The notes: a model not told the origin generated them from the sequence alone. A DNA stretch of 35,948 nt from Coriobacteriaceae bacterium (GCA_030525945.1 JAUNDT010000014.1:1-35948), one strand, 5' to 3'; counted from the first letter of the stretch, positions 15,462 to 24,525 are shown. Made by a program: numbers and translations.

Positions 15462-16277
15462 TTACTCGTAGTCGTTCAGGATATCGCCGAGCGGGTCACC
15501 GGTGCCGGTGCCGCCGCCGCTGTTCTTAGCGGTCTCCTTGAGGCCCAGGTACAGCAGGGCGAGGGAGATGCCAATAACGCCGAGGGCGATGAGGGTGAGT
15601 TGGGAAATGGCGGCGAAGACAAAGCCGAGCGCGAAGAAGGGCCAGGTCTCCTTGGTTGCCATCATGTTGATGACCATGGCGTAACCAACAGCGGCGACCA
15701 TGCCGCCACCGATGGCCATGCCGTCGGACAGCCAGGCGGGCATCATCTTGAGCGCGCCGGTCACGATCTCGGGCGACACGAAGCACAGGGCGAGCGCCGG
15801 GATCATAATGCGGACACCCTGCATGAGGATGGCCAGGATGTGCCACATCTCAACGCCCTTGAAGTTGCCCTTAGCGGCAGCGGCGTCCATGGCGTGCACC
15901 ATAGGGATGGACAGCGTACGGCAGATCATCGTGAGGAACAGGCCGGCCACGGACAGCGGCACGGCGAGCGCGATGGAGGTGGTGATGGCGGTCTGCGGGT
16001 CGGCGGTGCCGTCGGAGAGCGCGAGCACCATGATGATGGCGGACGCCACGGAGGCGAGGGCCGCATCGGGAGCGACGGCGGCGCCGACGTTCGCCCAACC
16101 GAGGGCGATCATCTGCAGGGAGCCACCGAGCATGATGCCTTCCTCCAAATGACCGGTCACTAGACCGATGAGCGTACAGGCCACGAGCGGCTGGTGGAAC
16201 TGGAACTCGTCCAGAACACCTTCCATACCGGCCAGCAGCGCGATAATGGCGATCAGAACGATCGAAAGTGCTGACAT
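15462..16277 (-). CDS. manY: mannose-type PTS component IIC
   Basis: The IIC channel subunit, 271 aa and very hydrophobic, with motifs such as FHQPLVACTLIGLVTGHLEE, GIMLGGSLQMIALGWANVG and VHAMDAAAAKGN near residue 150, as in ManY/AgaC proteins. The short polar tail GGGTGTGDPLGDILNDYE is typical of the family in Gram-positives. ATG 16277 has AAGGAGGG upstream, in a gap of 10 bp from manX, and manZ follows after 19 bp, so the three are one transcription unit. Confidence 0.94.
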   Translation of the reverse strand: MSALSIVLIAIIALLAGMEGVLDEFQFHQPLVACTLIGLVTGHLEEGIMLGGSLQMIALGWANVGAAVAPDAALASVASAIIMVLALSDGTADPQTAITTSIALAVPLSVAGLFLTMICRTLSIPMVHAMDAAAAKGNFKGVEMWHILAILMQGVRIMIPALALCFVSPEIVTGALKMMPAWLSDGMAIGGGMVAAVGYAMVINMMATKETWPFFALGFVFAAISQLTLIALGVIGISLALLYLGLKETAKNSGGGTGTGDPLGDILNDYE

Positions 16278-16287
16278 ATTCCCTCCT

Positions 16288-17280
16288 TTACTGGGCGGCC
16301 AGCTCGGACTTGGCCTTCTTGATCATCGCGTCGTAGGACTCGGCGGAATCGGCCGGGACCTTGCGGATGTCGAAGGTGATGCCCTTGGCAGCAAGCTTCT
16401 CAAGCGTCTCGACGTCATCGTTATCCATGGCGATGGCGTTGGTGACGACGACCTTGCCCACCGAATGAGCCATGGAACCGAGGTTGACCTCCTTGATGCC
16501 CACGCCGCCCTCGACCGCGCGGAGCAGGTCCTGCGGAGTCTCGAACAGCAGCATGGCCTTGGTGGCACCAAAGCGCGGGTCCTTGGCGACCTCGATCATC
16601 TTCTGCACGGGGACGACGTGCGCCTTGACCCCGGGAGGAGCCGCCTCGGTGATCATGGACTTGCGCAGGTCATCGTGGGAGACCGCGTCGGACACAACGA
16701 TGATGCGGTCCGGCTTGGTCATCTTGGTCCAGGTCGTTGCAACCTGGCCGTGTAGCAGACGCGTGTCCACACGGGTGAGCACGAACTTGATGTGCCCGTC
16801 GCCCAAAACCGTGCCCTCCGGGATCGCGCCCTGCGGAACGGCCGGCGCCGCTGCGGCAGCGGGCTTGGCCTCCTTGGGCTCGAGGGACTCGGGCTTTACG
16901 CGAACGCCCTCACGAGACCCGGAAATGACGTGCTTGGCGATATCGTGCGCCGTCTTGGACGCGTCGAAGCGCGCCGTGTATACCTCGACGAGCATCGGCA
17001 AGTTCACGCCGGTCAGGATTGCCCAATTGGGATGGGCGTCGGACAGACCGCTGATCTGGTTGAACGGCGTGCCGCCCCACAGATCCACGAGGAACAGCAC
17101 GTCCTCGGGGTCTTCAAAGGTGGCAACTGCCTCTTCCACCTTCTGGCGGAAGTCGTCCGGACCCATGCTCGGCATGAGGGAAACCGTGGCAACGTTGGGC
17201 TGATCGCCAAAGACCATAGAGCCGGTCATCTTGAGGCCCTCAGCCAAGTCACCGTGGCTTGCCAGAACGATACTTACCAT
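16288..17280 (-). CDS. manX: mannose-type PTS fused components IIA and IIB
   Basis: A 330-aa cytoplasmic phosphocarrier that passes phosphate from HPr to sugar. Residues 1-125 form the IIA domain, with the phosphorylated His expected at 9 (ASHGDLAEG) and the family signature DLWGGTPFNQ. An Ala/Pro/Lys/Glu linker (about 130-155) leads to the IIB domain with His 177 in RVDTRLLHGQVATTW. ATG 17280 is chosen because AGGAGG lies 7 bp before it; the open frame reaches 17562 but that extension has no family similarity. It is the first gene of manXYZ, preceded by a promoter and palindromic sites. Confidence 0.95.
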   Translation of the reverse strand: MVSIVLASHGDLAEGLKMTGSMVFGDQPNVATVSLMPSMGPDDFRQKVEEAVATFEDPEDVLFLVDLWGGTPFNQISGLSDAHPNWAILTGVNLPMLVEVYTARFDASKTAHDIAKHVISGSREGVRVKPESLEPKEAKPAAAAAPAVPQGAIPEGTVLGDGHIKFVLTRVDTRLLHGQVATTWTKMTKPDRIIVVSDAVSHDDLRKSMITEAAPPGVKAHVVPVQKMIEVAKDPRFGATKAMLLFETPQDLLRAVEGGVGIKEVNLGSMAHSVGKVVVTNAIAMDNDDVETLEKLAAKGITFDIRKVPADSAESYDAMIKKAKSELAAQ

Positions 17281-17301
17281 CACACAACCTCCTTTGTTGT
17301 T

Positions 17302-17325
17302 ACACGTTTTGAACACAACACGTGT
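17302..17325. promoter_or_regulatory. inverted repeat in the manX leader
   Basis: ACACGT (17302-17307) and ACGTGT (17320-17325) are inverted 6-bp arms 12 bp apart. The pair lies right after the -10 box and before the manX ribosome site, a place where a bound repressor or a leader hairpin would act. No regulator can be assigned. Confidence 0.35.
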
Positions 17326-17326
17326 C

Positions 17327-17355
17327 ATGCTAGACCCTTCTCTTTGTGAATTCAA
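17327..17355 (-). promoter_or_regulatory. manXYZ promoter
   Basis: On the minus strand TTGAAT (17350-17355) and TAGCAT (17327-17332) are separated by exactly 17 bp, about 47 bp ahead of the manX start. A sigma-A type promoter fits; I found no sigma-54 -24/-12 pair with correct spacing. Confidence 0.6.
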
Positions 17356-17404
17356 CCCTTTTCCAAGCAGGGTAAATATCGGGTAATCGCAGGTCAGAAG
17401 GCCA

Positions 17405-17418
17405 TGTAATCGATTCAA
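17405..17418. promoter_or_regulatory. LacI-type operator-like palindrome upstream of manXYZ
   Basis: TGTAATCGATTCAA is a 14-bp imperfect palindrome with a central CG, the shape of LacI-family operators. It lies about 50 bp upstream of the manX -35 box. It shares its TTGAA half with the site on the lacI-family promoter at 23393-23406. Confidence 0.35.
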
Positions 17419-17460
17419 TTTTTTACTGTACAGAATGCTGACTTTTATACACGTCATCAA

Positions 17461-17504
17461 AAAGAAAACCCACTGCAGAAACCTCAGCTCCCACAGTGGG
17501 TTTT
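17461..17504 (-). terminator. terminator of the ABC exporter operon
   Basis: AAAACCCACTG (17465-17475) pairs with CAGTGGGTTTT (17494-17504). On the minus strand it is followed by TTTTCTTT. It lies about 95 bp after the stop of the ABC gene at 17599. Confidence 0.85.
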
Positions 17505-17598
17505 TCTTGCTACAAACTGCATACCATGGTATACGAGCTTTGAAATCAGTGTTCTCCGGCACGCGTTCTAGCTGGTGAAATAACCCCTTCGGACGTGC

Positions 17599-19587
17599 TT
17601 ACGCGAACTGACTGCGATAGAGCTCTGCATACGGCCCGTTCTCCTCGAGAAGCTCCTCATGAGTGCCCTGCTCGATGATGTTGCCGGCGCGCATGTGCAA
17701 AATCAGGTCGGCGTCAACAATGGTGCTCAGCCGATGCGCAATCACAAAGCTCGTGCGCCCCTGCATGAGCGTCTCCATGGCGCGCACGATATCGCGCTCG
17801 GTACGCGTGTCCACGCTTGAGGTCGCCTCGTCCAGAATAAGGATCTTGGGATCGCATAGGATCACGCGCGCGATGGTGAGCAGCTGGCGCTGGCCCTGCG
17901 AGATGTTCTCCGCGTCGTTCTCCACATGCGTATCGTAGCCGTCGGGCATCGTGCGCACGAAGTGGTCCACATGGGCCATCTTGGCTGCGGCGATGATCTC
18001 TTCGCGCGTGGCGTCGGGCCGCCCGTACGCGATGTTCTCGGCAATCGTCCCGTCAAAGAGCCACGCGTCCTGCAGCACCATGCCAAAGTTCTGCCGCAGC
18101 GCCGCGCGCGTCATGCCGTGCGTGTCCACGCCGTCGAGCTCAATGCGCCCGCCGTCGATCTCGTAAAAACGCATGAGCAGGTTGATGAGCGTGGTCTTGC
18201 CCGCGCCCGTAGCCCCCACGATGGCGATCTTCTGCCCCGGCTTCACGTGGAACGTCACGTCGCGCATGAGCGGCTTGTCCGGGTTGTAGCCAAAGCGCAC
18301 GCGGCTAAAGTCCACACGGCCCTCGACCTCGGCGGGCAACGCCAGCGCCAGCTCGGGCTCGGGATCGAGCTCGACCTCATCCTCGTCCAGGATGTCGAAC
18401 ACGCGCTCCACCGAGGCAAGCGCGTTTTGCAGCGTGTTAATGGTAAAGGAGAGCTGCGTGAGCGGCTCGGACACCTGATAGATGTAGTGAAAGAACGCCT
18501 GGAACACGCCGATGGTAATCTGGCCGCCCACGAGCATGCCGCCCGCCACCATGGCGATAATCACCTGCGCCAGGCGGATGATGAAGCGGATGAGCGGGCT
18601 GATGGCGTTGGTCACGAAGTCCGCGCGGCGGCTCGCGGTAGCGAGCTTGTCGGCCAGCTCGTGCACCTCTGTCGAGCTCGCCTCCTCGCGGTTGAAGCTC
18701 TTGATGATCAGACGGCCCGAATACGCCTCCTCCACCGTGGCGGTGAGCTTGCCCACGTAGCGCTGGCGCTCAGCGGCAAGACGCAGCGTCTGCTTCGACA
18801 CATACTGCGTCACCACCGTGGAGAAAAAGGCGAACACCAGGAAGATCCCCGTGAGCAGCAAGCTGTAGCGGCACATCATAATGAGCGCGCCGATGATGGT
18901 GCCAACCGCGCTCATGAGCTTGAGCAGGCCGGTCTGCAGCACCTCGGACATCTTGTCCAAATCGTTCGTCGCGCGGCTCACCACCTCGCCGGGCTTGTGC
19001 CCATCGTAGAACTTGAGCGGCAGGCGATTGAGCTTCTCGGCAATGCTGGTGCGCAGGGAGAGATTGAGCTTTTCGGCAAATCCCGCCATCACGAAGCACT
19101 GGACCCAATACAGGGCGCACGCCCCCGTCCAAATGCCAAAGTACACGGCGAGCTCCTTGCCGCCTGTGTCCCACGCGACCGTGAACATGCGGCCCTCGGC
19201 AAACGCAGCCTGGATATTGGTCCAGAGTACGTCAATTACGTGCGCGCTGTATGCGGGCGCGGCAACATGGAAACCGGTATAGAGCAGAATGGCGGCGATG
19301 ACCACGCCAAAGCGCCAGCGCTCGCCCTTGGCGGCAGTCCACAGGCGACGCACCGTGCCCCATGTGTCCTTGGGGACCTCGAGCTCGTCTTCCGTCTCGG
19401 CATCGGGCGTCATGGCGCGGGCGTCCTCCACGGACGCGCGCATGCGCTCCTCCTCTATCCGCGCGTTCTCCGCGAACAGCTCGTCTTGCTTATCCGCGGT
19501 GCGGGCGGCGGAGCCCTGCGAACGGATTCCCTTTTCGGCATTTTGCTCCTGCGCGTTCTTTGTTTTGCCGTGCTTGAACCACGCCAT
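17599..19587 (-). CDS. ABC exporter half-transporter, catalytically complete half
   Basis: A 662-aa type IV (MDR-like) ABC exporter half. A charged cytoplasmic N-terminus of about 80 residues precedes six membrane helices, then a C-terminal ATPase domain: GATGAGKTT Walker A, NISQGQRQLLTIAR signature (SQGQ instead of SGGQ), LILDEATSSVD Walker B with catalytic Glu, and IAHRLS with the switch His. ATG 19587 lies one base after the stop of the upstream ABC gene and follows AGGGAGG. The two halves are thus co-translated and should form a heterodimer. The substrate is not visible in the sequence; drugs, lipids or peptides are all possible. Confidence 0.9.
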   Translation of the reverse strand: MAWFKHGKTKNAQEQNAEKGIRSQGSAARTADKQDELFAENARIEEERMRASVEDARAMTPDAETEDELEVPKDTWGTVRRLWTAAKGERWRFGVVIAAILLYTGFHVAAPAYSAHVIDVLWTNIQAAFAEGRMFTVAWDTGGKELAVYFGIWTGACALYWVQCFVMAGFAEKLNLSLRTSIAEKLNRLPLKFYDGHKPGEVVSRATNDLDKMSEVLQTGLLKLMSAVGTIIGALIMMCRYSLLLTGIFLVFAFFSTVVTQYVSKQTLRLAAERQRYVGKLTATVEEAYSGRLIIKSFNREEASSTEVHELADKLATASRRADFVTNAISPLIRFIIRLAQVIIAMVAGGMLVGGQITIGVFQAFFHYIYQVSEPLTQLSFTINTLQNALASVERVFDILDEDEVELDPEPELALALPAEVEGRVDFSRVRFGYNPDKPLMRDVTFHVKPGQKIAIVGATGAGKTTLINLLMRFYEIDGGRIELDGVDTHGMTRAALRQNFGMVLQDAWLFDGTIAENIAYGRPDATREEIIAAAKMAHVDHFVRTMPDGYDTHVENDAENISQGQRQLLTIARVILCDPKILILDEATSSVDTRTERDIVRAMETLMQGRTSFVIAHRLSTIVDADLILHMRAGNIIEQGTHEELLEENGPYAELYRSQFA

Positions 19588-19588
19588 C

Positions 19589-21364
19589 CTACTCACCTCC
19601 CTTCAACTGACTGTTGGCGATTTCGCGATACACCTCGCACGACTCCATAAGCTCCTCGTGCGTGCCCTTGCCCGCAATGCGACCGTCCTTGAGCACCACG
19701 ATCTGGTCGGCGTGCAGAATCGTGTTGATACGCTGGGCGATGATCAGCACCGCGGCATCGCGTGTCTCGGGCTTGAGCGCGCGGCGCAGCGCCGCATCGG
19801 TCTTGAAGTCCAGCGCGGAGAAGCTGTCGTCGAAGATATAGAGGTCGGCGTGCTTCATAAGCGCGCGAGCGATGGCCAAACGCTGGCGCTGACCGCCCGA
19901 AAAGTTCGTGCCGCCCTGGGCAACCGGGGCTTCGAGCTTTTCGGAAAGACCCCACACGAAGTCCGACTGGGCGACCGCGAGGGCATGGCGCATCTCAGGC
20001 TCGGTTGCGTCCTCATTGCCGTAGCGCAGGTTGCTCGCCACCGTGCCGCTGAACAGCCACGCCTTCTGCGGCACGTACGCAATGCGCTCGCGTAGGTCAT
20101 GCTGGGTGAGGTCGCGCAGATCCGCACGTTCAAAACGCACCGCGCCGCCCGTCGCGTCGTGCAGGCGCAGCAGCAGCTTTGCGATGGTCGACTTGCCGGA
20201 GCCGGTGGAGCCGATGATCGCCGTGGTCTGGCCGCGCCGGCAGGAAAAGTCGATGTCGGAGAGGGTGTCCTCGTCGGCGTCGGCAAAACGGAACGACGCA
20301 TGATCGAACTCGGCCACCACATCCGAAGCGTTAGCAGCAGGCGAACCGGACGGCGCTGCCTCGCTGCAACCCGCGGCGCCCTTTCCCGTTGCCGGCAGGC
20401 TCCCGTCGCCGTCGACGATGCTCGGCTGCTTGTTAATGACCTCGGCGCAGCGCTGCAGGCACACGATGGCGCGCGGCACCATGAGCGCCACGAACTGCGC
20501 CATCATGATGTAAAACATGATGAGCATGGCGTACTCAACCACCGCGGAGATGTTGCCGATCTCCATGGCATGCGCGCCCACGCGGTTACCGCCCAGCCAC
20601 ATAAGCAGCACCTCGGCGATGTTCATCAGGCAAAAGCTGAAGCAGTCAACGCCCGCAAAGATCCAATTCACCTTGATGGCGGCGTCGGCGTAGTCGCTGA
20701 ACACGCGGCCCATACGCCCCTCTTCGTGGCGCTCTTTGCCAAAGGCGCGGATCACGCGCACGCCGATGATGTTCTCGCGCAGCACCACGTTCATGCGGTC
20801 GATGAAGCCCTGCATCTTCTCGAAAATCGGCGCGGCGCGGCGCACCGCGATAACGGCGAACACCATAACCACCGTGACTACGGCGAGCATCATAGTGCCC
20901 ATCTGCGCGTCGATTTTGAATGCGAGCAGAGTGCCCATGACGCAGATAATGGGCACGGGCAGCATGGCCTGCGTGGCGAGCATGACCGTCTGCTGAATAA
21001 CATTGATGTCGTTCAGAGTGCGCGTGATCATGGAGCCAGTGCCGAACTCCTCAAAATCGCTGCCGGAGAACGCAAGCGAGGCGTCGTACACGGCGTTGCG
21101 GATGTCGCGCCCCACATACGAGGCCAAGCGGGCGCACAGGTAGTTGCCCAAAAGCGCGCCGCCGCTCGCGCAGCAGCACGCCACGAGCATGCGCAGGCCC
21201 TGGGTGGCGATGAAGTCCGTGCTTCCGCTTGTGACGCCCTGGTTGATCATGCCGGCGAGCATGGTGGGAACGTAGAGCGTACCCGCGACATCGAGCAGCA
21301 GCGCCGCCAATGTGGCCGCAACGAGGGCCTTGTACGGTTTGATGGTTTGCCACAGCAGCTTCAT
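19589..21364 (-). CDS. ABC exporter half-transporter, degenerate half
   Basis: A 591-aa ABC exporter half with six membrane helices and a C-terminal ATPase domain. Walker A is GSTGSGKST and the signature FSGGQRQRLAIAR is canonical. Walker B reads YIFDDSFSALD, with Asp where the catalytic Glu should be, and the switch His is Gln (IAQRIN). This is the known pattern of heterodimeric exporters such as TM287/288, where one ATP site is degenerate. Its partner, one base downstream, has the complementary altered signature. ATG 21364 follows GGAAGGA; the open frame extends to 21550 but the added residues lack membrane-domain similarity. Confidence 0.9.
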   Translation of the reverse strand: MKLLWQTIKPYKALVAATLAALLLDVAGTLYVPTMLAGMINQGVTSGSTDFIATQGLRMLVACCCASGGALLGNYLCARLASYVGRDIRNAVYDASLAFSGSDFEEFGTGSMITRTLNDINVIQQTVMLATQAMLPVPIICVMGTLLAFKIDAQMGTMMLAVVTVVMVFAVIAVRRAAPIFEKMQGFIDRMNVVLRENIIGVRVIRAFGKERHEEGRMGRVFSDYADAAIKVNWIFAGVDCFSFCLMNIAEVLLMWLGGNRVGAHAMEIGNISAVVEYAMLIMFYIMMAQFVALMVPRAIVCLQRCAEVINKQPSIVDGDGSLPATGKGAAGCSEAAPSGSPAANASDVVAEFDHASFRFADADEDTLSDIDFSCRRGQTTAIIGSTGSGKSTIAKLLLRLHDATGGAVRFERADLRDLTQHDLRERIAYVPQKAWLFSGTVASNLRYGNEDATEPEMRHALAVAQSDFVWGLSEKLEAPVAQGGTNFSGGQRQRLAIARALMKHADLYIFDDSFSALDFKTDAALRRALKPETRDAAVLIIAQRINTILHADQIVVLKDGRIAGKGTHEELMESCEVYREIANSQLKGGE

Positions 21365-21393
21365 ACGCTCTTCCTTCCCCATAAGCAGCAGGT

Positions 21394-21416
21394 AATGTGC
21401 CTGAATGTGCCTGAAT
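21394..21416. repeat. short direct repeat upstream of the ABC exporter
   Basis: AATGTGCCTG occurs twice without a gap (21394-21403, 21404-21413) followed by AAT, 30-52 bp before the exporter start. It could be a tandem regulator site. The rest of the 297-bp gap 21365-21661 is GC-rich with a hairpin (21546-21581) and no gene I can support. Confidence 0.6.
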
Positions 21417-21545
21417 TTCCACTCTATCATGCGCCAGCGAATGGCCCATACTTTTAACACGGGCCGCGCGCCACCCAGCCGACTTCGCTCAGGAGCGCGC
21501 CGCCCAAGCCTGCCTTCTCCCAGACCGACCGCCGCTCGATAAGAA

Positions 21546-21581
21546 TGCACCCCACTTCATCTCGTCGAGAAATGGGGTGCA
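21546..21581 (-). terminator. two-part hairpin between the small acidic protein gene and the exporter operon
   Basis: TGCACCCCA (21546-21554) pairs with TGGGGTGCA (21573-21581), and inside it TCTCG/CGAGA forms a second stem. On the minus strand it is followed by TTCTTA, a weak T-run. It may end the gene at 21662-22009 or act in the exporter leader. Confidence 0.45.
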
Positions 21582-21661
21582 CAGTTGACGTCATGCGTCG
21601 CCCTGCGGCGGCTGACTCAGGCTCGGGCCGCACGGGCCCTGTACCTGCCGGGCGGAGTGTC

Positions 21662-22009
21662 CTACTCCGACTCCTCGGGTACGGGCTCCTCCACCGGAGC
21701 ACCCGGCGCCACCCAGCCTTCCTGGATGGACTCGAAGAACGTGGCGCTGGCGGCGAGGTCGTGCACGCTCTTGCCGTTCAGCCACGGGAGCTCGACGAGC
21801 TCGGGGAGCGTCGTCACGAGCTCGGAGCAATCGGCGAAGTGTCCCTTCTCGTTCAGCTGCTCACAGTCCTGCACACGCCAGTACCCGTCGGTGTGCGTGA
21901 CGTAGTACTCGTGGCCGTCGACATCCATGAAGACGCGCGTCTTCGAACGGAGGTAGGACAAAAGCCCCTCGAAATCCAAGAGGATCTCCTGCTCAGCCTT
22001 CATACCCAT
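21662..22009 (-). CDS. small acidic hypothetical protein
   Basis: A 115-aa acidic protein beginning MGMKAEQEILLDFEGLLSYL, with no signal peptide or membrane helix. The middle (VFMDVDGHEYYVTHTDGYWR) alternates hydrophobic and polar residues like a small beta sheet. The end is a Glu/Pro tail (EEPVPEESE). I do not recognise a family. ATG 22009 follows AGGAG at 6-bp spacing. It stands between the YeiH-like gene and the ABC operon on the same strand with gaps over 130 bp on both sides, so it is probably its own unit. Confidence 0.7.
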   Translation of the reverse strand: MGMKAEQEILLDFEGLLSYLRSKTRVFMDVDGHEYYVTHTDGYWRVQDCEQLNEKGHFADCSELVTTLPELVELPWLNGKSVHDLAASATFFESIQEGWVAPGAPVEEPVPEESE

Positions 22010-22145
22010 GGTCGGCTCCTATCTGTCCGGCGCCCGGCACCCATACGGTCGGGCGCATGCAAAACCACTACCTCCATCTTTCCCGTTTTTTATACAGTCG
22101 TTCCGAACGAATAGGCGGACGGTCGTTTTGTTCGAGCAACGGTTG

Positions 22146-23201
22146 CTACCAGATGCCCAAAACGAGCTGCATGCCCAAACTCACCAGCGCGATACCAACC
22201 CAGCAGCACGCGCCCAACAAGATGGGCTTGCCGCCGGTGCGCACGAGCTTCACCACATCCGTGTTAAAGCCGATCGCCGCCATGGCCATCACGATAAAGA
22301 ACTTGGACAGCGTCTTGAGGGGTGCGACCACTGCAGCCGGCAGCGCGAACACTGTGGTCACAAGGCTCGCCATTACGAAGAACAAGATGAACAGCGGGAA
22401 CACCTTCTTGAAGCTAAAGGAGCCTCCCGCGGTACCCTGGCCACCCGCAAGCGCCGTCTTCTTTGCCTGACGCATCTGCCAAAATGCGAGCACGAGCGTA
22501 ATGGGGATGATCGCGAGCGTACGGGTGAGCTTGACGATTGTCGCCTGATCGAGCGTGTTCGCCCCGGGATGCATGCCGTCCCACGCCGCAGCCGCGGCCG
22601 TTACGGACGACGTGTCGTTTACCGCCGTGCCCGCGAAAAGCCCAAAGCCCTCGTTGCTCATGCCGAGCATGCCTCCGAGAGTTGGGAACAGCAGCGCGGC
22701 GAGGATGTTGAACAGGAAGATAACGCTGATAGCCTGGGCGATTTCCTCATCGTCCGCATCGATTACGGGAGCCGTCGCCGCAATGGCGGAGCCTCCGCAA
22801 ATAGAGGAGCCCACGCCCACGAGCGTTGCGATCTTACGTGGAATATGCAGAGCACGGCACAGCGTGAACGCAATGATAAGCGACGTGCTGATCGTTGCCA
22901 CAATCACCGGCAGCGAGCTCATGCCGACCATGGCAATCTGCCCCAGGTTCAGCCCAAAGCCCAACAGGATGACCGCATACTGCAGGACTTTCTTTGAGGT
23001 GAACGCGATGCCGGGTGCAACAGCTTTTGCGAGGCCGTCGCACCCTCGCAGGATTTGCGCCACGACCATACCTATCAGAATCGCGAACACGGGCGCGCCG
23101 ACCACCTCGAACTGCTTTCCCAACAACCATGCCGGAACGGCGACAAGCAGCGCCAGCGCCGTTCCCTTCCACACGGTTCTAAAGTTTTTAAAGAGCTCCA
23201 T
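22146..23201 (-). CDS. YeiH-family putative sulfate exporter / membrane permease
   Basis: A 351-aa polytopic membrane protein of about ten helices. It matches the YeiH family (often called putative sulfate exporter) in the blocks [61 protein letters not shown] and AAIGFNTDV. The substrate has not been firmly shown for most members. ATG 23201 is favoured, with AAAGG about 7 bp upstream; the open frame extends to 23318 but the extra residues are Arg-rich and unrelated. The gene is divergent from the lacI-family gene, with a 238-bp gap that holds the lacI operator-like site. Confidence 0.85.
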   Translation of the reverse strand: MELFKNFRTVWKGTALALLVAVPAWLLGKQFEVVGAPVFAILIGMVVAQILRGCDGLAKAVAPGIAFTSKKVLQYAVILLGFGLNLGQIAMVGMSSLPVIVATISTSLIIAFTLCRALHIPRKIATLVGVGSSICGGSAIAATAPVIDADDEEIAQAISVIFLFNILAALLFPTLGGMLGMSNEGFGLFAGTAVNDTSSVTAAAAAWDGMHPGANTLDQATIVKLTRTLAIIPITLVLAFWQMRQAKKTALAGGQGTAGGSFSFKKVFPLFILFFVMASLVTTVFALPAAVVAPLKTLSKFFIVMAMAAIGFNTDVVKLVRTGGKPILLGACCWVGIALVSLGMQLVLGIW

Positions 23202-23392
23202 TGCCCTGCCTTTCCATATCTCCATCCGCCGCCCACGGTACAGCCACGTTGAGCTGGCCGGCAGCGGGGATTGCCGTACCCACGCCCGCTTGCGTGGCTG
23301 TTTGCTCGCTTGGCTCACGCCTCACGTGATTTTTGAGCCGACCTCGCGGTCCAAACCCGCCAAGGACCTGCATAGTTTACAGGCCGCATGCG

Positions 23393-23406
23393 TTGAAGCG
23401 CTACAA
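23393..23406. promoter_or_regulatory. LacI-type operator-like palindrome on the lacI-family promoter
   Basis: TTGAAGCGCTACAA is a near-perfect 14-bp palindrome with a central CG pair (six of seven half-site positions match). It overlaps a -10-like TACAAT at 23402-23407; a possible -35 TTTACA lies at 23376-23381. The position, about 35 bp before the start codon, suits autorepression by the protein encoded downstream. Confidence 0.5.
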
Positions 23407-23439
23407 TAATGCCCGATTCACCTCGTTATGGGAGGCTCC

Positions 23440-24519
23440 ATGGCACACCGAACGCATCCGACCATTCACGACGTCGCCAAAGAGGCAGGCGTTGCGCTCG
23501 GCACGGTGTCCAACGCCCTCAATCACCCCAACAAGGTGCGCCCCGGCACGCTCAAGCGCGTGCGCGAGGCGGCAACCCGCCTCGGCTATGCCCCCAATCA
23601 GAACGCGCGCATGCTCGCAGGTGGGCGAAACCGCGTGTTCGGGCTTATCCTTCCCAACCTCGACCACGGCATTTCGCTCCAAATCGCAAATGGGGCCACC
23701 GCCGAGGCGCGCAAGGCTGGATACAGTCTGCTATTCGCCACGGCGAACAACAACGACGAGGTCGCCGACAGCTACCGCACGTACTTTATGGGCACGCAGG
23801 TCGCCGGCATCCTCATACAGCCCCCCGCCATCAGCGGACGCGCGCTCGATGTGGGCCAGATCCCCCTGCCGTACGTTTTCCTCGACGTACAGAGTGATCA
23901 GCCCGGATACTATGTTGCCGCCGATAACGTGGCGCAGGGCTCCGTCATGGCCGAGCATGCCCTGGCGTGCGGGGCGCGACACGTTGCCGTTGTCGGCGAT
24001 CCGTCGCTGCGTCGTCTCCAGCGCCGACTCGACGGCATCGAACTTGCCCTTGCCACGGCAGGCTCCGCTCAGGTCGAAGTCATGCACCGCGGCGCTTGGA
24101 ACATTGCGCGCGATGGCTACGACATCGGGCGTGAGCTGGCCCTACGCCCTGCGGAAAGCCGACCCGATTTCATCTTGTGCCTCACCGATGTGCTCGCCAC
24201 GGGCGTCGTCTCCGGCGTCCGGTCTGCGGGTGCGTCCGTTCCGCGCGACGTGCGCGTGGCGGGATGCGACGGCAATCCGCTGGCGTGGTCGGGCCCCGTT
24301 CCGCTCACGACCATCGCCCCTCCCGGCTACGAAATCGGCCGACGCGGCGTCCAGGACCTACTCGAGCAGATTGAGCATGCAAAAGAAGGCGGATATGTAT
24401 CCACGTCCGACAATCACCAGCAGTTCGTTCGCCCGTTCCTTTTGGCGCGCTTGAGCACCGGCGTGAACAACGGCAGCGACTTTGCCGACCCAGACTTGGA
24501 CATCAGCGGGTATCTGTAG
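23440..24519 (+). CDS. LacI-family transcriptional regulator
   Basis: A 359-aa DNA-binding repressor. The N-terminal helix-turn-helix and hinge are clear: TIHDVAKEAGVALGTVSNAL, then RLGYAPNQNARML. The sugar-binding, periplasmic-protein-like domain runs from VFGLILPNLDHGIS to the end, with the family features GILIQPP, YYVAADNVAQG, DFILCLTD and VAGCDGNPLAW. The effector cannot be read from the sequence. ATG 23440 has GGGAGG 4 bp upstream; ATG 23428 is an alternative. A palindrome overlaps its promoter, and a related one lies upstream of manXYZ 6 kb away. The gene is convergent with a HAD phosphatase that may act on sugar phosphates. Confidence 0.92.
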   Translation: MAHRTHPTIHDVAKEAGVALGTVSNALNHPNKVRPGTLKRVREAATRLGYAPNQNARMLAGGRNRVFGLILPNLDHGISLQIANGATAEARKAGYSLLFATANNNDEVADSYRTYFMGTQVAGILIQPPAISGRALDVGQIPLPYVFLDVQSDQPGYYVAADNVAQGSVMAEHALACGARHVAVVGDPSLRRLQRRLDGIELALATAGSAQVEVMHRGAWNIARDGYDIGRELALRPAESRPDFILCLTDVLATGVVSGVRSAGASVPRDVRVAGCDGNPLAWSGPVPLTTIAPPGYEIGRRGVQDLLEQIEHAKEGGYVSTSDNHQQFVRPFLLARLSTGVNNGSDFADPDLDISGYL

Positions 24520-24525
24520 TCGATT

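Noticed and set aside
17281..17460. Sigma-54 promoter for manXYZ, as in firmicute mannose operons
   Set aside because: The best GG/GC pair (TGGCCTTCTGACCTGC on the minus strand) has the wrong spacing, and no ManR-type activator is present; a sigma-A promoter fits better.
17926..19650. Long plus-strand frame (574 aa) opposite the ABC exporter half
   Set aside because: His/Arg/Glu-rich shadow; the minus strand has all ABC motifs.
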